A stretch of 64,000 bases of DNA from Platycnemis pennipes (GCA_933228895.1 OW121847.1:84857656-84921655), one strand, 5' to 3'. Counted from the stretch's first letter, positions 13,001 through 28,000 are shown. The notes: generated by a model not told the origin, from the sequence alone. Numbers and translations are program-made.

Positions 13001-16000
13001 CGATTCTTCTATCGGCCAACCTTTTCATTGTGACGTAATTCTTCTCTTTTACATTCTTCACAACCTGTTCCATGTATCTCATACGAGGCCTGCCTTTTCC
13101 AATCTTCCCGTTCACTTTTCCCTTGATGATAGTCTTCATCAGGCCATCGTGTCTCAAAATATGGCCGATTAAGTTTTCCCTTCTTCTTTTTAGAGTTGTC
13201 AGCAGACTTCTCTTTTCTACTACTCTTCTTAGGACTTCCTCGTTACTTACTCGGTCGATCCATTTAATCTTCAGCATTGTTCTGTAGCACCACATTTCGA
13301 ATGCTTCTACCCTTTTCTTCTCCGCTGCTCTCATTGTCCATGCCTCACTGCTGTAAAGAAACATGCTCCAGATGTATGTTCTGATGAACTGTTTCCTTAC
13401 GCCTACATTTGTATTTCCTGCTGTAAGTAGATTCTTCTTTTGATAGAATGCCCTCTTTGCCTGGGCTATTCTACTAATTTCTTTCTTGCTTCGTCCATCG
13501 TTGGTTGCTCGGCTTCCTAGGTAACAGAACTCTTTCACCTCTTCAAGTTTTTGTTTTCCTAGTTTGACATTGGTTTTGGCCTCGTCTTTCTTGCTGCACA
13601 CCAATATCTTAGTCTTCTTATTTATCTTCAGCTGATATCCGGCCATTGTCCTTTCCATGTTCTAGAATCTTATTCAGATCCCTCTCTGTCTCTGCTATGA
13701 GTGCTATGTCATCAGCAAATCACAGCATGCTTATTTTTTCTCCGTGGATAGTCACTCCAGAAGACTTTTCTTTGATTTCATTGATGGCTCTCTCGATGTA
13801 AACATTAAAAATTACGGGAGACAGTGCACAGCCTTGTCTCACTCCTTTCCTTATTCTTGCCTCTTCATAGCTGGGTCCAGATTTAATCACTGCTACTTGG
13901 TTTTTGTACAGACTGTGTATAATTCTTCGGTCACTGTAGGACACTCCAATTCCCTTCAGAATTCCAAGCATTGAATCCCAATCCACGTTGTCAAAAGCAT
14001 TCTCTAAGTCCACAAATGCAATAAACGTCAGCTTGTTCTTATCCATTCTCTTCTCTATATGAGCAGTCTAAGGGCCAATATTGCTTCCTTTGGACCCTTA
14101 CTTTTCCTAAATCCGAATTGATCTTCATCCAATCTTCAACCGATTGATCTTCAAAATACTAATAATAAAAAATATTCCACATGCTTGTATCAAAAAATTC
14201 AAAATAATTTTGTTGTTACATGCACCCAAGTTTGCTACATTCATGGTTTGTGTCAGTTGCATAAGGATAGGATCAGAAGTATACAAGCCGTCGTAAAACT
14301 TATGTTTGCTTTTATCCACCAATGATCAGCTTAACTTATTAAGGTAGAATGACCAGTGAAGTGTGGCAACAAGAAATAGACTGGACCCAGACAGGGTGAA
14401 AATTTAATTTTTTTGAACAAAACCTTAAACATAATGTAATGTTCGTGTTTCTGGAGCTACCTTATTGAGAATTGCAATTTTTGTTTTTATAATGAACTAG
14501 TGATGTGCCAAAGACTATTTAGTACAGCAGGAATAATCTGTGATAAAAAAGAAATAGATTGGATCCAGACATGTTGAAAACATGAGTTTTTCTCACATAA
14601 AACTCTAACATTATGTAATGCTGTTTGTGTTTTTAGATATACCTAATTTGCAAAGTGCAATTTGTGTTTTTACACGTGAAGCCCCAATAAAAAATTGTTC
14701 ATACTTATAGACGGGGATAATTAGTGCAATTTATTTATTGGAGCTGGTGATATTTTTATACTGATTGTATTATTTTGATGGTTGTACTTCAACTGCTTTG
14801 TGAGCAACTGCAAATAGGTGGCCATTCAAAAGAAGAAGAATCTAATTACAGCTGGAAATACAAGCGTGGAATGGAGGAAACATTTCATAAGAACATACAT
14901 CTGGAGTATGTTTCTTGGTAGTGGTAGTGAGGCATGGATGATGACAGCAGTGGAAATCAAAAGGGTGGAAGCATTCGAAATGTGGTGCTACCGAAGAATG
15001 ATGAAGATAAATAGGATCGACCGAGTGACAAATGAAGCAGTCTTAACCCATTAAGGACCATAATTATTTCACTGATACAATTTGGTTTTTAACATTTGAT
15101 TCGAAGATATAATCACATAAGGATCACAAAAACTAAGTTTTACGAAAAAATATTAATATTTAGTGCAAAAAAAATGACGTCCCATTTTTGAGATGTTGGC
15201 CCAATACAGTAGTTTTCTCTCCAGAACACGACCATCAGTAGCAATTGACAAAATAATTATTTCTGGATACTTTTTACCTTAAAATTAATGTTTATAACAC
15301 TTCTGCAAGAAGAAAATGACTGGTTTCAATCATACGTGATAATTTTTTCGGTATATTGACAACGTTTTTGATCATGACCTATATTTGACATAATTATGTC
15401 AATTATTATAATTGTGTATTATTATGTGTCAATTATCATATTTTGTCAATTAATATTATATTAATGTCACCTTATACTATGCAAAATTATATGAAAACAT
15501 TTTTCAATTTGCTCAATATCAATTTTTTCAGGCTTGAAGCATTTTGTAATAAAACAGTATTATTTAGCATCTACAGAACAATAAACACACATACAATGTA
15601 CACATTTGATGCACCCAGAATGGGATAAAACCAAGAGTCGTACTATAAAAAATAACACAATGCACAAATCTTCATCGCATGACATTTGAATTGACGTTCA
15701 AGCATCAAAACTTGCACTGGTTTGAAAAAGAATAACACTTCAAAAAGTGGATTTGCTGTTAGAGAATGCTCATCGCATATCCACAAGAGATAACTGAAAT
15801 TGTTTACCTTTCATGGAAATCAGAAAAAAATCAGTCATGCAATGCGACATTACAGCGTTTACAAATTCTCATGGTTTTCTTTCCGCATACAGCGCAGCGT
15901 TGTTGTGTATTTATCGGAAATATTAAATGTTTTCCTTCATCAGATCTTATTTCTGCACTTACCCTTCCACTAGAAATATAATTTTGTTGGGGCTCAGGAC

Positions 16001-19000
16001 ATTTACGTACAGCAGAAGTGGTTTTTGACAAATATGCCAAGACTATTCTCCTTCTTGCATCAAGTAAAGACACATTCTATTCTGATTTCATTATCTGGTA
16101 AACTCTCCAGCTGTTTACCACGGCAGTGTACACCACTTGCGTGAGAATAGGGAACCACCATTTCTTCCCGCGTATTCTTGTTACGAACCCTTCAGGCTGG
16201 AATGGAGTATTTGAGAAGGCCAGAATCTGTGATTTCCAAAGAAGAGAACCCATCATTTTGGCAACAACTAATTATTTTTCTCTGATATTTTACGCAATTC
16301 ATACGTTTACTAAAAACCGGACTTTATTGCAATGGCGTCAACGAACTACCTACGGACACGTTATAATGCAATTTGTTCCACTGGCACTGGAACAGTATTC
16401 GTAAAAGCTGGAACAAACTCTTCCTGTGCGGTGAGATCTGTTTATCCAGTAAATCTACTCCTTCCATAAAATTATTATCCTCGGAAATAACTGTAGGCAT
16501 ATGAAAGGTGATTTCTTTCTTGTTCCTCAGAGAGTAATGTTTTTCACAAACTGTGGAATAAATCTGACTATAATTGGTAGCAAAGCATACTGGAGTGTTG
16601 TCATGTCACTTAGCTACCAGAATTTCGTTTTTGTTATCAAATGTATAAGCAATAGATCCCCTTTTGGTTATTCTTACCATGACCTCTGATGCTATCAAAG
16701 GGCTTTACTTGACGCGACTCTCTCTAACAGTCCCTGATGCTTTCAATCTCTCATTCCTCAAATCAGTTTACGTTTAATCACTTGTAAAGAAGTTATCGAA
16801 GAATAACTCATAATTTGTGGATTCGCTATCAGGAATGACGCTTGCGAGTTCATTTATGACCCTGATTCCCAAGGGCATTAATTATTTTCACACTCTTTCC
16901 CAAGGACTGATGAAAAATTGCAATGATAGCCATTAGAGTTATGCAGGCACCAAAATTTATAGCCGAATTTTATTGGCTTACCTCGCATAAACATTTTGGC
17001 AGAATGCATACCATAGTATCGTATCAACATTTCATCAACAGAGAGATGGGAATCAAAAATGCCAAATTGTAGTAAAAGTTTTCTACGGGCTTCAAGTTAG
17101 GGTCTCAGTTTACATATTTTATCATTTTTATCACCTAAAGAAGCATTGTTGTTTAGGTGTAGAAACCTTTTGATCTATTTGAACCTGTTTTTAGGCACTG
17201 AATGGTAGACTAAAGAAACTCCAACGTCAGGCAGCTGTTCCAATACATATTCTGCTGTGGAAGCTTGTGATAACCACTGATCAGAAATACCCCCAAAAAT
17301 ATTTTCAATTCATTCGAGTCAAATTTGAAATGGGGAAATTTTTTTTGAGTTGCAATTATTGTACTCTGTGTAGCAATAAGATTCAATAACTAATCGTCAA
17401 AAAATTCTTCAAAAATCTCAACCACACTCATGTAAGACTTGCAGTTTTTAAAAAGTTCTTTCTGAAGGTTGTCATACCAGCACCATATATAGGTGCACAA
17501 TTTTTCCATTCTGGGACATAAGATGTGCATGGCTTGCTTCGCTTAGGAATAAAAGAAGTTCAAGTTGACGCTTCAGCAATACTATCACCAATATCATGGG
17601 TTTCTTGAAGGAATATTTCCAACTTGCTACATCGTGTAGATTTGTGGTCTCTCGGAGTTCACTTCCATCAATATTTTCTTCATCCGTAAGCTCCTTAGGA
17701 GAAGGGGGGATTATAGCAACTTTTACATAGTCATAATTGTCATCGTCGCTTATTTGCAATGGATTAGTTGTAACTTGCAAGGTCAAGGCCCTGCATGGAC
17801 CATAATGATCTCATGCTGTAGCGTCTGGATTATAGAATTATATTTTTTATGCTAATAATTTAAATAATTTTGAAAAGATGAAATGAAGAGTATATAGCAT
17901 AAATCACTTAGCAGAGGAAATATTCAAATAATTTCATAGAAAAGACTAAGACAGAATATTTTTCACAAAAGTTCGTCGCGGGGCCAATGTCCCAAAAATG
18001 GGACGCAGCATTTTGACTAGAGTTATACTTACATTTGTTGCTGTATTTGATATCTTAAGAATGCACGCAATAGCAGGACTCTTTTCGACTACTTATGCAC
18101 GATGAACTCACACAAAACACCAGTAACGGAGTGTATGAAGCACTAGAGGTAGAAGCATGCTAAACTAGAAAAAAATTCGATATTCAGAACCGCCTGGTTT
18201 AGTAAATTATCAACTAAATGTAACATTTTCAACAATGTGGATACATTGAGAAATGATGATTATCCAGTGCAAAGGAAATAGGAACAGGATACAAAATAAA
18301 ACTTTTGTTGCAATTTTAACCTGCGTCCCAAAAATGGGACATTGGCCGGTAATGGGTTAAGAAGATTGGGAGAAAAGAGAAGTCTGCTGAAAACTCTAAA
18401 AAGAAGATGGGACAACCTAATCAGCCACTTCTTAATACACAATGGCGTGATGAAGACAATCTTTGAGGGACAAGTGGACGGGAAGGATGGAAAAGGAAGG
18501 CCTCGTGCGAGATATATATGGAACAGGTTATGAAGGATGTAAAAGAGAGGAGTTACTTCAATATGAAGATGTTGGCTGATAGAAGAATTGAGTTTGAGGG
18601 CTGCATCAAACCAATCCTAGGATTGTTGACCCATGATGATGTGTGAATATAATGCCAAGAGCATTGTTCCTTTTTTGAACCTTCAATACTTCCGAATTTT
18701 AATAAATTCTGTTCAACTATTTTTACAATTTAGTTTTTTGTGACATTGTAAATAGGTTCTCAGAAATAGTAGTCCTATACTATTTTTTCTTTAAATTGTC
18801 TTTTGTATGTAAAATTGGTGGAAAAACACCTATGTATTATTCAATATTTGAGTGAGATATTCGAAAAAATATCAGATATGTGAACTTTGTATTTGAATTT
18901 GAGAAAAATGCTATTCGACCCATCTCCAGTTTCAAAGGATACAAAATCCGATTTATAAATTTGAGTGATCCCTCCTATTGTCCATGCAGGATTTTTTTCA

Positions 19001-22000
19001 CATTCTCTGCCAACATTTTCAGCCATGTATATATTACCAAAGTAATTTTGAAAATAAAAAATTACCATATGATGCTCACAGAGTTCATTGTATTCTGCAA
19101 GAAATCTTTTTGCTTAATTTCACTCCATAAAAAGTAAGTTTTATGACAGTAGGAGTATTAAAAGTAACACTAATTTTGAATAAAAGGGGAAAACATTTCC
19201 CAGAATAACAAAAGTATTTTACAAAATTCTATATCATGAACTACTATTTTCTTTTCCCGTTAATTTTGTATGATATCTTGTTTCTACTTTATATGACTCA
19301 GATTTTCTCTTGATGGGATTTGTCTTGCTTTGGTGGATTACATCAGCTGTTAAAATAGATCAAAGACTGACCATTAATGGAGTTGATGTGTGTGAATGTA
19401 TACTAGAGGAAATTAGTAATATGTGTTATTAATTTTATCACATAGAAGTCACATTGACTTGACAGTCTTACAATATTATTCTATTAGTATTCATAACCAC
19501 TCTGCTTATCACATGCTCTGTTTCCCCTTCCTGTGAGGGCTACTTTAATCTAAAAAAAAACAAGTGAGATGCCAATTTGGTTTACTCGGAACCAAAATTG
19601 CGATTTTTTGCATGAAATTGTTTGATGGAAATGAAAAAAGAATTTTAGTGAAAAAATTAATCTTCTAACCACAACCATTCACTCATAAATCAAAAATTAA
19701 AATAAGCAAATGGTGATGCCCACCGAAAAAGCTGCTGTGATAACATTGACGTCATTTTCCTCCCGTCCTTGACTGTTGTTATGAGAAGGGAAGGGAGTGG
19801 AGGGGGATTCTCGGAAAGTCTGCTCGCACAGATCCTGTCGCAATCGCTCCCATTGGGAGAGCCAGCTGTGTCCCCCCCTTTGCGATAAGGCGAAGTAGCT
19901 TCGCGGGCTCAGTTGTGATTGGACAAAGTCAATATACGTCAGAGTTTGCACCACACCCACTTTTCTGAAAGGGTTAAAAACATCAGTTTTTCGTTGCTTA
20001 GAACTTGAGAAATAATTGACGGATCAAAAAATGGAAAAATACGGGTCTTTTTATTTTACAAACTGTATCATATTCGGCAATAAAAAAATATGGTAAACGA
20101 CCCCATTGCATTTCTATGAAATATTGGAATCATAAATAATAACTGCACTTAAGCTTAACCCACTTGTTACTAATTCAAATAGTATGAATGGATTTCTCTC
20201 CTACTTCACTTTTCAGAGCAAAATAGTTAAACTTGTCTCCACTTTATCAAAATACTGAGGTAAAATCTTTGTGCATTTTCATTTTACTTTTTTGACTTCC
20301 TGAATTCTGGTTGATTTAGTTTTGTAGTGTAACTTGTTTGATGTTTATTATTTGTGCTTTATTTCTGTTCAAGGTGACTTCTGAGCTCCTTGTGCAGTTT
20401 GTGGAGAATCTCCTGCTTAAACGTCTCTACATTAAAGGTTTGGTCCAGGGTAATGTGTCTGAGGAGAAGGCTTTGCAGATAGGGAATAATGTTTTGTCTC
20501 TGCTGGCATACAATGCTGTTATTTCTCGAACATTACCACAGGTATGCTAGGTTTTATTGTTTGGGTTTACCGACGAAGCACCATAGAATTTGTTTTGCTT
20601 TTAGACTTCCCCTAAGTATTGCTATGAAATGATAATTTCATTTTTCAAAATAAGAAATTTGTCCTTGGTGTGAGTGGAATACCTAGTTTTAAACAAACCC
20701 TAGTGTGAATAGAATGAAGAATATTTCTCATCACTATTGCTTATGAGCAAGTATGTTTATTGCTGACTTCTTAGATTCGAATGGAGGAATAATACCGGCA
20801 TGATATTATTAAAAATTCCTGGTATTACTTTTGATACATAAAATGTAGAAATTCTGATACAGGGTGGCGATCGTCAGGCAAAACCGGGAAAACCCTGAAT
20901 TGTCAGGGAATTTTGCATTTCTGGAAAAGTCGGGGAATTCTCGTGAAAGTCAGGAAGAAAAGAATAGAAATTCTCATTATTTTTCTACCGTTACGTTTAT
21001 TGGCCCGTCTCCCGCCCTTCATTTCACCAACTAAAACTAATGCCCGTCGCTGACATGCATGGAATAAGCCCCATCAATTCGTGGAACATTCAGTTATGAA
21101 TCTTATCAGTTGTGTCTCTTAGTTACTTAGTTGTGAATCAGACGTACAATGTACCCCTTTTGTATATCCTTAATGCGACATTTGCCTAGTAGTGTTAAAA
21201 TTCATGATCACATGTATTCCGCTAATCACAAGGAATCCGAGGCTATGTTATTCGGAAAATTTTACCTCGCATTTTTTTTAACTTCTGTGACTCGGATCTA
21301 GAGGCAGCTGGAGCACACACACACACTACTGCAAGCACGTAGTAAATACGTGCTTGCATTTCTAAAAATACAAGACAATGATTATTAGAATGGTTATACA
21401 AGTACGATCACATGTGTAAACAAAATCTTACATAATATCATCTTCGATTCCCATACCGTTCGTGAGACAGAAGAGTCCTCCTCCCCTCCCCACCTTTCAC
21501 GTTAGACGTACCTAATTATTGAATGGCTTCCTTATCTCCCTCTCGAAGCAATTTAGTCATGTCACAAACCATCTCAAATATGAAAATCCTGAATACGATG
21601 CTGCAGTTGCTAATTCCCTCCTGTTTTCGTTTGCATTTGCGTGATTACGTTATGTTTGTTTATACAAATATTTTTACATTTTTGGTTCTCTCTTACAATA
21701 AAGGGGTTATAAACATGTTAATCAAATTGTTATTCGCTTCCGAATGTCACTCGTGCCATCCGATTTTGATTCAGTCCAACAACTTGGATTTGGTTTGTAT
21801 TTTTCGTGCACTTTAGCGATACCTGTACCGGATTCCGCCAGTAAATTAGCCATTAACTTTCCCTTCGATGCCTTTTCAGTAATCTTCAACTTCCCAGAAC
21901 TACCACGACACGCTTATACCTCTTTCTTGAAAAATTAGACATCGTCATTGTAATTTTACCGAAGGAAACATCCTCGGCCACGGAAATACGATACACGGCC

Positions 22001-25000
22001 GCGGATACGTGGCTGAGGAATGTGTATGAAAAGTGTGTATAATTTGGACGAGAGTTTAACTTATGAAGGTTTAATATACTTTTTCACTTGGATATACTTG
22101 TAGCTTTTAATTTATTGATTTCAGCTTTTAACATTTTCTGAGTTTTGACAAAAATTTATTCAGCAGAAATAAAATATTCCGATAAGAGGAGCCCTTTTGG
22201 CGATCGGTGAGGGAAGTTAGTAAGTCAATCAGGGAAAAGTCAGGGAATTTAAAAATTGGGTCTCAGTAGCCACCCTGTGATAACTCATTATTCCTTCTAA
22301 GGTCGATTAAAACTGCTATGTTGTAGAAGTTCTTCTACCTTACTACTCTGGAGAATTATTTTCTTAACTTTGTTATACATTGGAATGGATACCCACTTTG
22401 GCTTTGTCGATTTTTATTTTAAAAAATCAGTTTTAATAGCCAAACTCATGAATGGAGCATGCCCATTACTTTTTATTTTCGAGGCTCTGGTATTTTACCT
22501 GACCAGATTATACACATTTAAAGGTAGACTCAGCTTTGCCATGCCACTGTAGTTTTAGATTTACCAGGATTCCATAACTGGAATATGGTTTCAGGTTAAA
22601 AATTAAGAACATGTTGAGAGTAAACAGACAATTGTCCAGCAGTGAAAAAGTGCAATCAAAATACATACTTCATAAAACACTTGGAAAGGAGAAGAAAAGT
22701 TTTCAGTGGCGGAACCTCGAAAATCCGACCAATGAATAGGAAGCTGAGGATGCTCTGCCCTAATCCGAGCTTTAACTCTTGTCAATACCGGTATTTCTAC
22801 AGTTAGGTGAAAATGCTGATGATATCGATAATATTTTCGAATGATACACCTTGTTTGCTGTTATGCTGGCTTGTACCTTAGCTACATCAAAATTCTAATT
22901 CAGAAATGTACACTTAAACTCAGAAAGTTACAATAGATACCTACTCCTTTTGCATTGAAAACTAATTAATTCAGAAATAGGTGATGCAGAAATTATTAAT
23001 ATCCTAATAAAAATTATTTTGTGTGCACTGATATGATAATACCAAAATGTAAGTCAATATGAATTTTATATGACCAAAAAGTTAAGGATGCTTAAGAATC
23101 TTGAATCTTGCTGGTTATTAATCATCAATTAAATCTGTTAATGAGTTCTTATAGACTTAGAAGAAACATATTTCAATTATTTAACTTATTTGAATATCCT
23201 GATTTATCTACGAACCTCTTGCAATTATTAATTAGCTCAAGTGTATTTTGGGGAGAAATCCCAAATTTCCAAAGATTGTGGATGAATTATTTGTACTTTT
23301 TTTCAGGTCCATCAGTTACCACATTTGTATAATCTGTGGATGTGTAGTATATATTTTCTTCTCATCCTCTGCATTCTCATGTTGACATCAGTGGATGTAT
23401 GTGTGGCTGTATCAGTGGATGCATCACATTTTTTTGTTGGAAGAATGGTGCCACGTTAATCACCCAGTCAATATGTAGCATTACATGATTTCGAGAAGAA
23501 ATCCTACTAGAACCCAGTCAGTTTTGTGCTATTTTATAGCCCTGTTTTGCATCATTGTATTTATAAGTTATTCCTCCTCAAAATCCTCCCAGACTTTTGA
23601 TTTTTTATTAAAAATCCTAAATGTGTAGTTGTTTAAAAAATATCTTGTATTTCCTAAGAAAAGTCTCACGATTTTTTTTCCTCAGGATTGTTTAATTTAT
23701 TTGTTGGATCGTCAATGGGTTAATCCATCTCTCTTTTGTCAATTTTTAATCTCTTAATATTTGAAAGTAAACTTTAGTGCAGCTGGCTAATGCCAGTTCT
23801 ACATGCTAGGATCAGTGAGGTAAGATGAGCCATTCTGGTGGCTGATCCCACTGTGTATAGGTGCTTCATGTGGCTTTACATAGCCTAGGATCATCCAGGT
23901 TGGCTCATCAAACTCCGATGATCAAAGTGTATAGAAAAGGCATCATAGTAGTGCAAAATGTGTGCATAGTTACATCAGGAAGCAACCATTGATATCTCTT
24001 TACCTTTTTTGTTTGTACCAAGGAAACTGCTGAGTCTAAAATCTTATTTATTAATTTATGTGCTAAATATCTTTAAGATCTTAAGGCATTCATTGATACA
24101 TAGTCATTTAGGAGAAGATGAAAAAATGATTTGACTGATATCAGTTATGTGGTCCATGATTGTGTGTTCATAGTTGCTTCTTCATGCATTTTTACTATAA
24201 TTTAACATTCATTGCACCATCAGCATTATGAATGTAGTTTTGGATCTTGGAAATGCCTAACATCTTTACTTATTAAAATATAAAATGAATGAATTATGTA
24301 CATAAATGCAGTTGAAGTTATTCATCTCTTTATTTTAGGTAAGGGTGTGCCAAGTACCTCTTGGTGAATACTTTTGTCGAGTGAAGTCCTTCAACACTGA
24401 AGGCAAGAACACTACTTTGATCAATTATTATCAGCTGGGATGCATAGCTCTAAAGTCATCTTGCATTGTTGAACTGCTTTTGGTATGTATTGTTAGTGGT
24501 ATCAAGTACACTTCATATTTTATTGTATACTAGAAGCCCGTTATAGTGAGTACGGCATATAGCGAGAATCTCGCAATGACGAGTGATTGGCTATGTATCT
24601 TCAAAGGGCCCATGATTAACATGTAAAAGAAAACTGATATAATGAGGCCAAGAAGCTCCTGTGGCAGTATACACTCGGTGTTACGAGTGATATTTCTTGA
24701 GGGCGATGCACTGCAAAGTACAATTTAATGCATTGTATTTATCCATTATTAGTCGACTACAACTTAGCATACAAGATTTGTGCCATCTCTACATTATTTA
24801 AAGTCCAATGAAGTCCAGGCACTGACGATTTATGGCCCGCCCTGGTGTACCTTGCGTCCGATCGCACTTTTTAGTTGTTTTTTGTTGAGCCAAGTTCACA
24901 TAGGAGCGGAATGGGTGGAAGATGGGCAAGCGGAAAGCATCTAGCCAATCACACGACAGTTGAGAGCAGTGGTGTGGGTAAGGGGTGGAGTTCAGCCGTA

Positions 25001-28000
25001 ATTCAGCCCGCCAGTCTCTGCCCTCCTGCCTCCACCCGCTCATTCCTGCCCCTAGACTGAAGCAGACCAAAGTAAGTGGAATAGGTTCCACCTATTCTAC
25101 TCACCTTGGAAGCAGATGATGCTTTAACCATTTTTCTGCCGGGAATAGAAATTGAAAGTTCTGTGCTGTTAATGTGAAGCATGTGTATGTGTGATACGAA
25201 AGGTTCGAAGTTTGTTTTGTTATGCTTTTTATTCTCGCAACAAAGTCGTCCAAGTTTTCCGTTGGAAGAATTATTTATTTCCTTATAGTTTTACTATTCA
25301 TTTATCCTGGTTTCGATTATTTTTTCCTGTTAGCATAAATAATGGGAATACTTATGCTTTCTGGTACATTTGTTAATTTGTGCATATTTTTCAGTGTTTT
25401 CGTTAATATTGCCAGGGCCGATGTTATACGAATAATTAAAATTTATCTCGTTCAACAACTTTTTATTTTATTTTATGATTCTTGATTTCACGGATACATA
25501 CAATTTTGAGTCAATAAATCGATAAATCTCAGCAAAAGTATTTCACGGGAGTTACCTCTGTTCACTCTAGATCATCCAGATGGCAGCACTAGTATGACAC
25601 GTGATATGCAGTGAAATCAACAGAAGCTTTTGCTTGTGTAAATAAATACTTGCTGAAACTAATTTTTGAGAGTATTAGGAATGGCTAGGAATAGGTAATC
25701 ACGCAAAAATTATTTTCAACCACCGAATAATATCATATTTTGGCAAATCATTACAACTTTCCTAACCAATGGACGTACAGTTTAACTCTCGAAGACTTCA
25801 TCAAAGTGTAAATTATTGTTTTGGAAGATTTAATTCGCAAAATCATCAATGAATATGCAGTTGTACACAAAAATGGCTCTTGTAGCTGTTTCTATAAGCA
25901 TGGTAATGAAAGAATATGGAAAGTAAGAATAACTGTGGGAATTGAGAGGCTTAATCCAGTACCTTCGGATATAACCAGTGCTCACTATAGTGAGTGATTT
26001 CCCAGCCATTGGGAGCACTCGTTATACCGAGCTTCCACTGTATTTTGTTTCCTGGCAGTTATTTCAGGCACATATAAAACCCTTTTATGTGGTTGATACC
26101 TTGTCTATGCCCATTCTATCAAATTGAGGCAAAATGCCGGATGAATAAACCAAAATTTTTAGCTTTCTTCGTTAAGCACTTATAGGAGAGTAAGAGAAAA
26201 ATGTTCTTGTTTATTTTCTTCCCTTCAGTCTCTTATATCCTCCTTTCTTTCTCCTCCTGCCTTCGTACTCTTTTCCTTCATGCTCATCTCTAAAATATTA
26301 GCTTGGTTGACCTCATTCTCATGGAGTACACGTGGCTTGTATGGTAAGCTAGTGATAAATAAGTTCTCACTTAGAATTTTGTTGATCTGTTCAATTACTG
26401 CGATGATTTGAATTGCCATACTCTTTCAACTCTTACTTTTTCACTATAAATGCAGTCTGTACCATGCTCATTTTTCTTCCCTTCCTGTATTGCTTTACCC
26501 CACACTTTCCCACCTTTCATCTACTATAACGAGGCCATGATACATTATTGACTTTTATGTACAGTGGACTCTCATTAGCATGAAGATGAAAGGACCCAAA
26601 TGTGGTAACAAGGAAAACGTGCAAAACAGGAAAACCACCCATGGTAAATTGAAGGTGAATTGATGAGTTGCATAACTTTCAGGGAACATATGCTTTGCTT
26701 TCTATTCAGTTCATTCTGTAGATAGTTGGTGCTCATTTATTGCAACAAAGTTTCATTTAAACTCATTACACCACCCAAGAAAATACATATGATGCCCTAT
26801 GTTGATGCCCACTCAACAATTAATTATGATGATAATGACCAAACAGCAAGCTCAACTTCCTACAAGAAGTAGACGAAAATCCACATGAGAAGTGTAATGA
26901 AATTGAGGCTCCTGTATTACACATAAGACTGAATTATCTACTTGCTGATAGGCTCTGTATGAATATCTCTTCTTCTGTTTTTGAGATATAAAGCCTCCAA
27001 CTCAAGATTTTTGTGTGCAGACTGCGTGTAAAAAACATGCTGTTTGGTCATTATCGTCATAATTTATTATTGAGTGCGCATCAATGTAAGGCAAGGTATG
27101 TATTTTATTGAGTGGTTTAATAAGTGAAATGAAACTTCGTTACAATCAATGGACTAAAATGAAAGTAATGAGTATAATTCCCCTGATAGCTATGCAAATC
27201 TCTAATCTGTCTTCAACTTACTCTGGAAGGCCTAACTTGTTTTGATTGTTATTCTATTTGCCATGTTCAGAATATCAGATCCCTTCATAAACATGCTAAT
27301 GGGAGCCACGGGCTTTGGTTTTCAAAATATTGCATTCCTGTTCATCATCAAAATCATCAAAAAGAGGAATTATGTTAATATGAAGAGGTTGGCTGATTGA
27401 AGAATCGAGTGGAGGGCTGCATCAAACCATTCCTAGGATTGTTGACCGATGATGATGATCATCAAAAACTGTCTCCAAATCCAAATGTCAGTTTTTATTC
27501 CTCTATTATTTTTTCTGAGTAGCCTGAAGGCCATTGTGCTCTTGCTTTTCTAGAATGAAAATTAGTCTTCATTCTGTGACTCTGTTTTTTGTTCCATCCT
27601 TGTGCTGGTGATTCCTGACAATAGTTTCATTGCATGTGTCATCAGCCGTAAAGTCCATAAATTTCCACATTTGCCTGTCCTAATCTTTTTGAATGTAAGA
27701 ATAATAATGCATATTCTTTTGCATGTAAAAACAACAAAATATACATATTCTCTGTAGGCATGTTCAATTCAGCTGTGAATTTGAATCCATTGTTATGTGT
27801 TTAACTAGTAAATTATTTTATATATATTTGAAAATGCATTGAATTAAAATTTCAGTTGCAAATTACTTTATTTTAGTGTCATTTTTACGGCTCTTCACAC
27901 AATACTATGAAGTAGGCTGGGTTGATGAACGCAAGATAATTAGATACAGTGTAATGTAGAAGGATGTGTTGGGTGAATATGAAGGAAAAGGGTGGGTCTT

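Larger units (their letters stand above)
14813..18650 (+). mobile_element. LINE family A, 3' fragment split by a piggyBac-like insertion
   Basis: The plus-strand LINE tail runs 14813-15046 (KKNLITAGNTSVEWRKHFI to RVTNEAVL) and resumes at 18357 with RRLGEKRSLLKTLKRRWDN, continuing to GKGRPRARY and the AATCCTAGGATT 3' end (18613-18624). Removing 15047-18356 and one TTAA restores the frame exactly: the codons reading AVL run straight into RRLGEKRS, as in the neighbouring copy at 12950-14130. The fragment is 5' truncated and has later frame breaks. Confidence 0.93.
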
